Source: Cellulomonas gelida | GTDB lineage: Bacteria; Actinomycetota; Actinomycetes; Actinomycetales; Cellulomonadaceae | Direction: 5' to 3' | Length of the DNA stretch: 52,923 nt | NCBI RefSeq assembly: GCF_006538725.1 | Contig: NZ_BJLQ01000025.1 | Location: forward strand, 1-52,923 | In this document: piece after piece, positions 18,556 to 26,416 of the stretch | How the letters are laid out: every line of letters begins with the position of its first letter | Numbering within the stretch: the first letter of the stretch is position 1 | Program-made: the position numbers and the translations under genes | The notes under the pieces: generated by a model | Seen by the model: the letters and a program-made list of their open reading frames with translations, nothing else | Databases searched by the model: none | What the model was told of the DNA's origin: nothing

Positions 18556-19338
18556 TCAGCGGCGGCCGAGCCGCGGCAGCTGGCGGCGCCGCCCCTGCTT
18601 GCCCTCGAGCTCGGGTGCACCCTCGTCGGCGGACGCACCCGAGGGTGGGCCGGCCGGGAGCTCGTCGTGGACCTCGGCCGACGGCAGGACGATCGGCTCC
18701 CGGAACGTGGCCGGGGCGGGCCCGAACGCCTGACGCGTGCCGCTGATGACCTCGCGGCCGAGCGCGCGCCCACCGCTCGCACCGACGACCACGCCGATGC
18801 CGTAGGGCAGCAGCCGCCCGAAGAACAGGCCGGTCTGCTTGGTGAGCTGCTTGCGCAGCATGCGCCGCGTGAGCGTGGTGTTGACCTTCTTGACCGTCGC
18901 CATCGGCATGCGCGTGAGCAGCAGCCGCGCGACGTTGGTCGCGCCGAGGCCCGTGACGTCCGTGAGCGCCTTGGCGCCCGACTCGCCGAGGATCGCGGTG
19001 AGCAGCAGCGCGCGGCGCCGCTCGACGTCCTCGACCTCGATCCCGTGCACGGACGCAACTGCGAGCACGTACGCCGCCGACGCGCTGAAGAACGTCGCGA
19101 CGTCGCTCGCGGTGAGCACGACCGCCACGCCCGTGCCGACGGCCGGTGCCGCAGCCGCCGCGCCGACCGCGCCACCCGCACTCGCGACGACGAGCAGGAA
19201 CTCCTTCTCCAGGAGGCGCACCAGCTGCTCGGGTGACGCCTCCGGGTTGCGCCGACGCAGGCTCGCGACGTGCGCGTGCACCGCGGACGACGGCAGCGAC
19301 ACCGCGCGCGCCATGGCCTCCTCGACGAACCGGGGCAC
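18556..19338 (-). CDS. EcsC-like membrane-associated protein, function unknown
   Basis: The 260-residue product from GTG 19338 has a central Gly/Ala-rich hydrophobic pair of segments (residues 48-95, AGGAVGAAAAAPAVGTGVAVVLTASDVATFFSASAAYVLAVASVHGI) followed by charged VEDVERRRALLLTAILGES. This arrangement resembles the EcsC family, though I cannot confirm membership without a profile search. A second hydrophobic stretch (LFFGRLLPYGIGVVVGASGG) lies near 175. The C-terminal 60 residues are disordered. It starts three bases after the osmC stop, so the two are co-transcribed. Function is not known. Confidence 0.65.
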   Translation of the reverse strand: MPRFVEEAMARAVSLPSSAVHAHVASLRRRNPEASPEQLVRLLEKEFLLVVASAGGAVGAAAAAPAVGTGVAVVLTASDVATFFSASAAYVLAVASVHGIEVEDVERRRALLLTAILGESGAKALTDVTGLGATNVARLLLTRMPMATVKKVNTTLTRRMLRKQLTKQTGLFFGRLLPYGIGVVVGASGGRALGREVISGTRQAFGPAPATFREPIVLPSAEVHDELPAGPPSGASADEGAPELEGKQGRRRQLPRLGRR

Positions 19339-19341
19339 GGC

Positions 19342-19860
19342 TCAGCGCTCCCCGACGACCGTCAGGCTGACCTGCGCACCCGCCTCGAGCGTGCGCCCGA
19401 CCGTGCAGTGCTGGTCGATCGCGCGGTGCACCACGGTGAGCAGGCGCTCGCGGGCGTCCGGCGCGAGCGACGAGAGGTCGACGACGAGCCGCTCGGCCAG
19501 CGCGGGGTAGCGGTCCTCGTCGTCGTCGGCCAGGCCCTCGACCTCGATCGTGACCGGCACGTCGTCGCCCAGGCGGCGCGCGAGCGCGGCGTCCGACGAC
19601 AGGCCCGAGCAGCCGGCGAGCGCGACCTTCATGAGCTCGCCGGGCGTGAACGCCTCGTCGTAGGCGATGTCGCCGATCTCGACGGTCGCTCCGCGCGAGT
19701 TGTGGCCCACGTAGCGACGCTTGCCGGTCCGTTCGACCCACAGCCGCGTGCCGCCCGCGTTGGCGGGCGTGACGGCGGGCACAGGGGCGGGGGCGGCGGC
19801 GGCCGTCGAGGTCGGCTCGGCGTCGGCCGCGGAGGCGTCAGCGGTCGTCTGGCTCGTCAT
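19342..19860 (-). CDS. OsmC family peroxide-reducing protein
   Basis: The 172-residue protein has a Thr/Ala/Pro-rich N-terminal extension of about 35 residues, then an OsmC domain. The two redox cysteines are in LAGCSGLSSDAALARRL and DQHCTVGRTLEAGAQVSL, the usual spacing for OsmC/Ohr peroxidases that reduce organic hydroperoxides. The FTPGELMKVALAGC segment is typical of the OsmC rather than the Ohr branch. It is followed directly by the EcsC-like gene. A TTGCGCAA palindrome lies 81 bp upstream of the start. Confidence 0.88.
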   Translation of the reverse strand: MTSQTTADASAADAEPTSTAAAAPAPVPAVTPANAGGTRLWVERTGKRRYVGHNSRGATVEIGDIAYDEAFTPGELMKVALAGCSGLSSDAALARRLGDDVPVTIEVEGLADDDEDRYPALAERLVVDLSSLAPDARERLLTVVHRAIDQHCTVGRTLEAGAQVSLTVVGER

Positions 19861-20034
19861 GCGCCGATCCTCGCACGGCCCGCCACCACGGGCGCGGGAG
19901 CGCGAACCACGGACGTCCGGACGCGCGCGCGAGGGACGGATTGCGCAACGACTACGGATGGAGGTGCGCGGTCGCCGAACTAGGCTGACCGCGCGCCGGC
20001 GGTCGGCGCACGCTCGTCGTCGGGAGGTCGCTCG

Positions 20035-20541
20035 GTGCACGTCGGACGCTCGACGCCGCGCGCGCTGGTGCGCGCCACGGTGGGCGTGCTCGTCGTCGCC
20101 GTCTGCGCGGGGTGCTCGTTCTTCGACCGCGGCGACGACACCGAGGGTCGCTCGGTGTTCGACGTGAAGGTCGGCGAGTGCTTCCGGGCGCCCAAGGACA
20201 TCACGGTCGAGCTGACCGAGCTCGCGCAGGTCCCGTGCACGGACCCCCACGAGCAGGAGGCGTACGCGCTCGTCGACTACGAGGACACGGCCGCGACGGC
20301 CAAGGCGTCCGGCGCCGCGTCGTTCCCCGGCGTCGAGGCCCTCACGGCGTTCGCCCAGGGCGCGTGCGCGCAGGAGTTCGAGGACTACGTGGGCGTCGAC
20401 TACCGCGACTCGCGGCTGTGGTTCACCTACCTGCTGCCGTCGGCGCGCGGCTGGGAGCAGGATGCGGACCGCACCACGCTGTGCTTCGTCACGACGACGG
20501 GCGAGCAGCTCACCCGGTCCGTGGCGGGCACGGGGTGGTGA
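20035..20541 (+). CDS. Septum-formation-domain lipoprotein
   Basis: GTG 20035 follows GGGAGG. The 168-residue product has a lipoprotein signal peptide with lipobox VCAGC (Cys about residue 26), then a domain beginning VFDVKVGECFRAPKD and containing VPCTDPHEQEAYALVDYED, which matches the actinobacterial 'septum formation' domain (PF13845 type) with paired cysteines. It should sit on the outer face of the membrane. It lies 34 bp before the DUF4280 PAAR-like gene on the same strand and may be co-transcribed with it. Whether it takes part in the injection system is unknown. Confidence 0.8.
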   Translation: MHVGRSTPRALVRATVGVLVVAVCAGCSFFDRGDDTEGRSVFDVKVGECFRAPKDITVELTELAQVPCTDPHEQEAYALVDYEDTAATAKASGAASFPGVEALTAFAQGACAQEFEDYVGVDYRDSRLWFTYLLPSARGWEQDADRTTLCFVTTTGEQLTRSVAGTGW

Positions 20542-20575
20542 GCCTCGCGATGGGGCCGACGAGAGGGGCACGACG

Positions 20576-20965
20576 ATGAGCAAGCCCGCAGCGACCTCCA
20601 CGGCCCTGACGATGTGCTCGTTCGGCCTGGCGCCCGCGTCGCTGAACGTCCTGCCGACCAGCGGCGTCCTGATCGAGGGCAAGCCCGCGGCGACGATCAC
20701 GGACAGCGCGCCCATGGTCAACGTCCCGCCGTTCGGCATGTGCACGTCCCTGGCCAACCCGACGGTCGCGGCCGCGACCGCCGCCGCACTCGGCGTCCTG
20801 ACGCCCATGCCGTGCATCCCGGCGACGACGCCCTGGGTCAACGGCGCGACGCAGACCGTGATCGGCGGCCGCCCTGCGCTGACCCTCGGTGCGCAGTGCA
20901 TGTGTGCGTACGGCGGTGTCATCCAGATCCTGAACCCGGGCTCGATGCGCACGCTCGAGGGCTGA
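20576..20965 (+). CDS. DUF4280 PAAR-like spike-tip protein
   Basis: A 129-residue protein preceded by a GAGAGGGG ribosome site. It has the DUF4280 layout: TMCSFGLAPASLNVLPTSGVLIEGKPAATITDSAPMVN, then GMCTSLANPTVAAATAAA, MPCIPATTPWVNGATQTVIGGRPAL, and a final GAQCMCAYGG. DUF4280 proteins are PAAR-related beta-prism tips with conserved cysteines. In eCIS clusters the PAAR-like protein (Pvc10 position) caps the VgrG-like spike, and no other PAAR gene is present in the baseplate operon here, so this is probably the tip of the machine encoded at 44-53 kb. Confidence 0.85.
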   Translation: MSKPAATSTALTMCSFGLAPASLNVLPTSGVLIEGKPAATITDSAPMVNVPPFGMCTSLANPTVAAATAAALGVLTPMPCIPATTPWVNGATQTVIGGRPALTLGAQCMCAYGGVIQILNPGSMRTLEG

Positions 20966-21024
20966 CCCCGCGCGCAGCAGTGCCGCGTGGGGCCCCGGGC
21001 CACCGAGGTGGCAGGCTGGAGCCC

Positions 21025-21495
21025 GTGACGTTCTGGCGACGACGAGAGCGCGTGCCGCTCATGCTCACCGGCGGCTTCCACGCGGCGGAGGCCCCCGCGC
21101 TGCAGCGCGCGATCATCCAGGCGCTGGGCACGGACCGCGCGCGCGGGGTGCCCGTGCAGGCCGAGCTGGAGATCGTGCGCGGCCGCGGCGAGAACCTCGC
21201 AGTCGTGTGGCGCAACGCGATCGTCGGCTTCGTCCCGGCCGACGAGGTCGACGCCCTGGCGGGGCAGCTGCCACCCGCGGGCGCGCGTGAGGTCACGGTC
21301 GTGGACGGGTCCGTGTTCCCCGTGGTGCACGAGCCGCCGCGGGCCGGCGACGACAAGCACGGCGTGCTGTGGCGCATCTGGGTGGGCCGGGTGCCCGACG
21401 AGATCCCGCCCGTGCCGGACGGCCTGGACCACCTCGACGTCCCCGAGCCCAAGATCCTCGGCATCCCGGTCAACAGGCTGCGGGACGCCCCCTAG
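21025..21495 (+). CDS. Conserved hypothetical protein downstream of the PAAR-like gene
   Basis: A 156-residue protein from GTG 21025 with no recognised family. It begins VTFWRRRERVPLMLTGGFHAAEAPALQRAIIQALG and contains AELEIVRGRGENLAVVWRNAIVGFVPADEV, a beta-rich pattern that recalls small substrate- or nucleic-acid-binding folds but gives no specific call. No signal peptide or membrane helix, so cytoplasmic. It follows the PAAR-like gene by 59 bp and is convergent with the DUF2231 gene 11 bp away. Confidence 0.6.
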   Translation: MTFWRRRERVPLMLTGGFHAAEAPALQRAIIQALGTDRARGVPVQAELEIVRGRGENLAVVWRNAIVGFVPADEVDALAGQLPPAGAREVTVVDGSVFPVVHEPPRAGDDKHGVLWRIWVGRVPDEIPPVPDGLDHLDVPEPKILGIPVNRLRDAP

Positions 21496-21506
21496 CCTGG
21501 GCGGGC

Positions 21507-22430
21507 TCAGGCCTGCGCGAGCTCGAAGAACGGCGGCGCCTGGGTGAGCTGCGCGGGCCGGACGAACGCGAGGCCGCCCCGGTCGAACGCGTCGAACCAC
21601 TCCTGCCACGTGGCGGGCACGGCGCCGCTGCCGCTGGGCCCGCTCGGGAAGATCGCTGCGGGGACCGGCACCTCGTGCGGGCCGAGCGGCGGGATGAGCG
21701 CGGGGCGGCCACCCTGCGCCTCGATCCAGGTGCGGATCTCGCCGTGGTCCGTCGTGCTGCGCTTGGTCTCGTCCAGCGGCACGCCCTCGAAGGCGTCCGT
21801 GGCCGGTCCGCGGGTCGTCGTGCGCCGCACCCCGGTCGCGACCCGTTCGACGGTCGTCGTGGCGAGCGGGTCGTGGTGCGGCGCGTGCCGGACCAGCGCG
21901 AGGTGCCCGCCCAGGTACCCGCCCACGCCGAGGAACGTGCCGCCCGCCAGCCCGACGAGCACGCCCGCCGCGCGGTGACCGCGGCGGCGCAGCACCCACG
22001 ACGTCGTGTAGAGCCCGAGCGCCGCCAGGTTGGCGACGCCGTGCACCACGCCGACCCGCCGCACGGCGGGGTCCCTGCGCTCGCTCGTCTCCCAGTCGGC
22101 CAAGCCGCTCAGCGCGGTCGGCGCGGCCGCCAGGACGCCGAGGCCGACGAGTCGGTCGGCCGCGCGGCGTCCCGTGACGGGCGCCAGCAGGTCGAGCGCG
22201 CTCGCCGAGAACCACAGCCCGATCGGGACGTCGGTGAGCGGCGGGTGGGCGGCATGCCCCGCCGGGACGCCCCGCAGCACGGCTGAGACGGTGCGGGGCC
22301 GCAGCACGGCCTGCGCGACGCGCCGCACCACCTCCGCAGGTCCGTCCAGGGCAGTCGAGTCCTCGAGCCGACCCACCGCGGCCCGCGCGGTCCGCCCCGA
22401 CCGGTGCAGCATCTCGTCCACGTCACCCAT
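21507..22430 (-). CDS. DUF2231-type membrane protein fused to a C-terminal soluble domain
   Basis: The 307-residue protein has a N-terminal half with four membrane segments of DUF2231 type (AGHAAHPPLTDVPIGLWFSASALDLLAP, then LVGLGVLAAAPTALSGLADW, VHGVANLAALGLYTTSW and GVLVGLAGGTFLGVGGYLGGHL). DUF2231 helices carry conserved histidines and resemble haem-associated four-helix membrane domains. After residue 225 comes TDHGEIRTWIEAQGGRPALIPP, a small domain seen alone in many actinobacteria and often wrongly annotated as a glucan-branching protein. Start and GGGGAG ribosome site are clear. Link to the injection system is positional only. Confidence 0.7.
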   Translation of the reverse strand: MGDVDEMLHRSGRTARAAVGRLEDSTALDGPAEVVRRVAQAVLRPRTVSAVLRGVPAGHAAHPPLTDVPIGLWFSASALDLLAPVTGRRAADRLVGLGVLAAAPTALSGLADWETSERRDPAVRRVGVVHGVANLAALGLYTTSWVLRRRGHRAAGVLVGLAGGTFLGVGGYLGGHLALVRHAPHHDPLATTTVERVATGVRRTTTRGPATDAFEGVPLDETKRSTTDHGEIRTWIEAQGGRPALIPPLGPHEVPVPAAIFPSGPSGSGAVPATWQEWFDAFDRGGLAFVRPAQLTQAPPFFELAQA

Positions 22431-22563
22431 CGCGCTCTCCCCGTCGTCGGCCTCGACCCATCCTGGGACGTCGCGAGACCGGCCGCACCCGGGCGTCCTC
22501 AGCCACGATCGGGCCTGGCGTGCACCAGTGCCTCCCCGGCCCGGGCGGGCACGGGGCGCAGGG

Positions 22564-23067
22564 TCACGCGTGCGGCTGCTCCTCCACGTCGAGGGCGGAA
22601 CGGTACGCCGCGGCGGCCGCGACGGCCGGCGGAGTCCCGGCCAGGACCGCCTCGAGCGCCGGGGCGTACTCCGTGAGCGCCTGCTCGGTCTCGGCGAGGG
22701 CGGTGACCAGCAGATGGCCCAGGGCGTCGTCGGGCGGGTCCAGCTCGCCGAGCGCGACGGCGGCCCGGGCCGCGACGGTGGCGCGGGGCAGGTCGAGCTC
22801 GAGAGTGGCGACGAACAGGTCGGCGTTGGCGCGCACGACGAGCTCGGTGACCGCAGGCACGGCGTCGGCGGGGACGATCGTCGGCCAGACGGCGTAGAGC
22901 GTGACGGAGCGCGCCGCGGGGCGCACGACCGCCAGCACGCGGCCCCCCGGCAGGTCCGAGGCGACGTCGAGGGTGCGCGACGCGGCGTCAGGCGTCGCGG
23001 TGCGGCCCGCGTCGACGAACGCGGCGACGACCCGCGCGTAGAACAGGTCGTCGTCGGTCAGGCTCAC
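22564..23067 (-). CDS. YbjN-like (type III secretion chaperone-fold) small protein, partner of the DUF4157 gene
   Basis: A 167-residue acidic protein from GTG 23067, which overlaps the stop of the DUF4157 gene by four bases (GTGA), so translation is coupled. The pattern SLTDDDLFYARVVAAFVDAG, VLAVVRPAARSVTLYAVWPTIVPADAVPAVTELVVRANADLFVATLELDL, then ALGHLLVTALAETEQALTEYAPALEAVLAG is an alpha/beta layout like YbjN/CesT-type secretion chaperones. No signal peptide or membrane helix. By position it may be a chaperone or adaptor for the DUF4157 protein. The family assignment is by eye and moderate. Confidence 0.65.
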   Translation of the reverse strand: MSLTDDDLFYARVVAAFVDAGRTATPDAASRTLDVASDLPGGRVLAVVRPAARSVTLYAVWPTIVPADAVPAVTELVVRANADLFVATLELDLPRATVAARAAVALGELDPPDDALGHLLVTALAETEQALTEYAPALEAVLAGTPPAVAAAAAYRSALDVEEQPHA

Positions 23068-26000
23068 GGCTGGCCCGCCGGCGCCATGACGGGGGCGGGC
23101 GTCGTCGGGGTCGCGCCCGCGGTCTTCTTCTCCTTGAGCGCGTCGCGCAGGAAGGCGATCCAACCCGGGGAGTTGCGACGCGGTGTGCGGCCGAGCTCGG
23201 CCTCGAGGTCCTGGACGGTGAGCTGGGCCAGGAACGCCTGCGACTGCGCGTCGGTCGCGTTCTCGGGGAGCTCGTGCGGTCCCACGGCGCACGCGACGCC
23301 CGCGGGCAGCGCCTCGACACCCGCGGTGTACGCCTCGGTACGGCCCTTGAGCATGCCCCGCTTCTCGGTGCTCAGCGTCATGCGCAGCTGCCAGAAGATC
23401 CCGCGGTCACCCTTGGTGTTGGCGCCGAGCTTGCCCTGACCCGCCAGCTCGTTGCGCTGCGTGCGCAGGTCGCCCGCCTCGCGCCACCCGTCGCGCAGCG
23501 ACGCTCCCTTGCCGGTGACCTGGTCGAGCTGGGCCTTGAGGTCGTCGAACACGCCCTGCGGGTCCGCCTCGACGTCCATGCCGGCCAGCACGGTCTCGCG
23601 GACCTTGAGCAGGAGCGCGTCGTTCGACGTGGACGCGAGGTCGCTCACCTCGGGGGCCTTCGGGTTGACGGGCGTGCGCGGCTTGGGCTTGATCTGGGCG
23701 ACGTAGTCGCGGGTGATCGGCTTGCCGTCGATCCGGTAGTTCGCGAGGAACGCGAGAGCGACCGTGTCGCCCTGCGCGGCGCGCATCACGATGCCGTCGA
23801 CCGCCATCTTCGGGTGCTTCTTGAGCTCGTCCTCGGCGGCGCCCTCGAGGTGCAGCACCGCGGACTCCTTCTGCGCGCGCTTGGCCTGCGTCGCGAGCAC
23901 CTTGTCGGCGATGTAGTGCGCGAGCGAGTGCAGCTTGTCGAGCACGGCCGCGGACGCCTTGATCGCGGCGGGGATGCCGAACCCGCCCGCGCTGGCCACC
24001 TGCGCGACCGAGAGCGAGAAGTCCAGGATCGAGGCGCCGAGGGTCCAGCAGCTCTGCTCGAGCTGCTTGGTGTAGACCTGCGAGACCTTCATGAGCGGGT
24101 AGACCATGACGTTGACCTTGTCGGTCGAGCCCGCGCGCGCCTCGAACATCGCGTTGTCCGTCTCGCGCTGCCGCATCCCGGACGTCGCGACGTCGGTGAC
24201 GCCGCTGACCATCGCGAGCGCGGACGTGGCGATGTCCAGCCCGGGGACCACCGACTTGACCCCGCTCGCGACACTCGAGTCGATGGTCTTGGCGAGGTTC
24301 GCGGCCTCCTTGGAGGCGTTGACCAGGCCGGTCAGCATCGCGCTGCCCGACTTGGCGGCCTTGAGGCCCTCGTACGGGTCCTTCGTGGACCAGGACGCCT
24401 CGATCTGCTGGGCCATGCCGAGTGCCGACTGCACGGCACCGAACAGCGACGTCAGGATCGAGGTGATGTTGCCGATGCCCGCCGCCGCCTTGGTCGCCTC
24501 CGACGTCGGGAGGTTCTTGTCGACCTCGTCGCGCTCGCCGGCCTTCTTCATCTTGGCGGCCTTGGCGCCGCTCGTGTAGGCGTCGCCGACGCCCAGCGGG
24601 TCGAGGAACGACGGGACGGGCGACTCGGGGTCGTCGTCCTTCGGCAGGTGCTTGCGCAGCTCCTCGTCCTGCTTGCCGCCCACCTTGCCGGCGATCCCAC
24701 CGCCGACCTTGTCGAGCCCGGTCATGCCCAGGCCGCCGTACTTCCCGACGACCTCGAGCTTCTCGCCGACGGCCTGCCCGATCGGCGCGGACTCGGTCTG
24801 CGGGGTCAGGCGCTGCGCGGGGTCGAGCAGCATGAGGTTCGCCTTGACGTTCTCGGCGTTGCGCTCCGCCTGCCGCTTGCGGGCGGCGCCGCGCTTGCCG
24901 GCGGCCATCCACGCGGCCTGGTCGAGCGGGCCGTCCTTGGGCGGGAGCTCGGCGAGCGCCTTCGGGTCCAGACCCGCGAGCACCCGCTCGCGTGCCTCCT
25001 CCATGACGAGGAACTCGCTCGCGTCCGGGTCCGCCGCGAGCAGCTCGTCCCGCACGACGACCATGCGGTCGTACAGCGTCTCGACCTTCGCGGGGAGCAG
25101 GCGCTCCTGGGTGACCTGCGCGTCGCGCTCGGCCGCGGTCACCCCCGCCTGGGCCATGCCGCGCGACTGGCGGACCTGCGCGACCAGCACCTCGGCGGGC
25201 GTCTCCCGCGCCGGGCGGTACTTCGTCAGGTCGGGGTACTCGACGTACCAGACCTGCTGGTAGACGAGCGTGGCGCGCTGCTCGTCGGTCCCGCCGACGT
25301 TGTTCTGCTGCATCTCCTCGAACACCGCGAACTCGCGCTCGCGGGCCTCGGTCATGCGCTTGTACATGTCGGTGACCTTCGCCTGGGCGGCCTCGCGACC
25401 GCCCGCGTAGATCTCCTGCTCCTTGTCCGAGCGTGCCTGCACGCCCTCGGTGCGCGACTGCGCGAGCTGGGCCTTCTCGGTCTTCTCGGTGTTCTTGCTC
25501 TTCTTGACCGCCGCGGCCTTGGCCTTCTCCTCGGCCTTGAGGCGGTCCTTGTCGGCCTGCTCCTGCGGCGTGAGCTTCTTGCTCCACGGCCACCGGTGCA
25601 CGGCCGGCCCGCCCTCGGTGACCACGTGGGCGATCTCGTGCGCGAGCATGCGCTCGCCCGCCGCGGAGTCCGGCGCGAAGCGCCCTGCGCCGAAGAAGAT
25701 GTCCGAGCCGGTGGTGAACGCGTCCGCCGAGATGGACGACGAGAGCGCGGCCGCGTCCGGGCCGTCGTGCACGCGCACGTGCCCGAGCCCGGTGCCGAAC
25801 GCCGTCTCCATGCGCCGCCGGACCCCGCCGGGCAGCGGGGCGCCGCCGCCGCGCTTCGACTCGATGCGCGAGGTCGCCGTGGGATCCAGGTCGCCGCCCT
25901 CGTGGCCGATGGTCGCGGACGCGGACGCGCCCGACGACGCCGGTGTCGCGGAGCGCCGCAGGTGGCCGCAGCCGGGGTCGTGGCGGTGGGCCTCGTCGGA

Positions 26001-26240
26001 CGACGACGCGCGCAGCCGGGACAGCGCGGCGTCGGCGAGCGCGTCGGCCGCGTGCTCGGCGGGGTCGGCGGCGTGCCCGACCGTGAGCGCGCCGACCGGG
26101 CCCGGGGCCGCCTCCGGGGCCGACACGGCCGCGGGGACGAGGGCGTCGGCCGTGGCGGTGCGCCGCAGCGGGGCGTCGACGGGCGCGCTCGTCGGCTCCT
26201 GCGCCTCGGGGACGGGGACGCGGGCGTGGTGCGAGCTCAT
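23064..26240 (-). CDS. eCIS DUF4157 protein with HEXXH motif (putative cargo/effector)
   Basis: ATG 26240 follows GGAGG and gives 1058 residues. Residues 48-80 (VGHAADPAEHAADALADAALSRL) and 135-212 (GAPLPGGVRRRMETAFGTGLGHVRVHDGPDAAALS...AGERMLAHEIAHVV) form the DUF4157 'eCIS core' domain, with a metallopeptidase-like HEIAH at 201-205. Residues 215-480 are Lys/Glu-rich and probably coiled coil. The remaining part is mostly helical, with Ala/Gly-rich hydrophobic stretches (for example near 650-830) that could insert in a membrane. DUF4157 marks proteins carried or delivered by extracellular contractile injection systems. There is no signal peptide. The toxin activity of the C-terminal half is not recognisable. 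Confidence 0.88.
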   Translation of the reverse strand: MSSHHARVPVPEAQEPTSAPVDAPLRRTATADALVPAAVSAPEAAPGPVGALTVGHAADPAEHAADALADAALSRLRASSSDEAHRHDPGCGHLRRSATPASSGASASATIGHEGGDLDPTATSRIESKRGGGAPLPGGVRRRMETAFGTGLGHVRVHDGPDAAALSSSISADAFTTGSDIFFGAGRFAPDSAAGERMLAHEIAHVVTEGGPAVHRWPWSKKLTPQEQADKDRLKAEEKAKAAAVKKSKNTEKTEKAQLAQSRTEGVQARSDKEQEIYAGGREAAQAKVTDMYKRMTEAREREFAVFEEMQQNNVGGTDEQRATLVYQQVWYVEYPDLTKYRPARETPAEVLVAQVRQSRGMAQAGVTAAERDAQVTQERLLPAKVETLYDRMVVVRDELLAADPDASEFLVMEEARERVLAGLDPKALAELPPKDGPLDQAAWMAAGKRGAARKRQAERNAENVKANLMLLDPAQRLTPQTESAPIGQAVGEKLEVVGKYGGLGMTGLDKVGGGIAGKVGGKQDEELRKHLPKDDDPESPVPSFLDPLGVGDAYTSGAKAAKMKKAGERDEVDKNLPTSEATKAAAGIGNITSILTSLFGAVQSALGMAQQIEASWSTKDPYEGLKAAKSGSAMLTGLVNASKEAANLAKTIDSSVASGVKSVVPGLDIATSALAMVSGVTDVATSGMRQRETDNAMFEARAGSTDKVNVMVYPLMKVSQVYTKQLEQSCWTLGASILDFSLSVAQVASAGGFGIPAAIKASAAVLDKLHSLAHYIADKVLATQAKRAQKESAVLHLEGAAEDELKKHPKMAVDGIVMRAAQGDTVALAFLANYRIDGKPITRDYVAQIKPKPRTPVNPKAPEVSDLASTSNDALLLKVRETVLAGMDVEADPQGVFDDLKAQLDQVTGKGASLRDGWREAGDLRTQRNELAGQGKLGANTKGDRGIFWQLRMTLSTEKRGMLKGRTEAYTAGVEALPAGVACAVGPHELPENATDAQSQAFLAQLTVQDLEAELGRTPRRNSPGWIAFLRDALKEKKTAGATPTTPAPVMAPAGQP

Positions 26241-26319
26241 GCTGGCCTCCGGGGGGAACGTGGCCGTGGCGGGGGAGATCCGGTGGCGGCGCGCGGGGGG
26301 ACGCGCGCCTGCCGGGGCC

Positions 26320-26365
26320 AGCCTGGTGGGCAGGTCGAGCGCGGGCATCGGCAATCGCTACCGAG
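26320..26365 (-). promoter_or_regulatory. Shared CIS palindrome (copy 1) and putative promoter of the DUF4157 operon
   Basis: On the minus strand CTCGGTA-GCGAT-TGCCGATG (26365-26346) is an imperfect palindrome; together with the bases that follow (to 26339) it is identical at 23 of 25 positions to the element before the DUF4255 operon at 28475-28499, in the same orientation to the gene it precedes. A CAGGCT -10-like box follows at 26325-26320, and the DUF4157 ATG lies 80 bp further on. Confidence 0.6.
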
Positions 26366-26416
26366 TTGCGTGGCCCGAACGGGGCTCGCGCGCGGTGGTT
26401 CACCCGGACGGGTGCG

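Noticed and set aside
19342..22215. 957-codon minus-strand frame extending the OsmC gene upstream
   Set aside because: Only the last 172 codons are OsmC; the rest is antisense to the lipoprotein, PAAR-like and 21025 genes.
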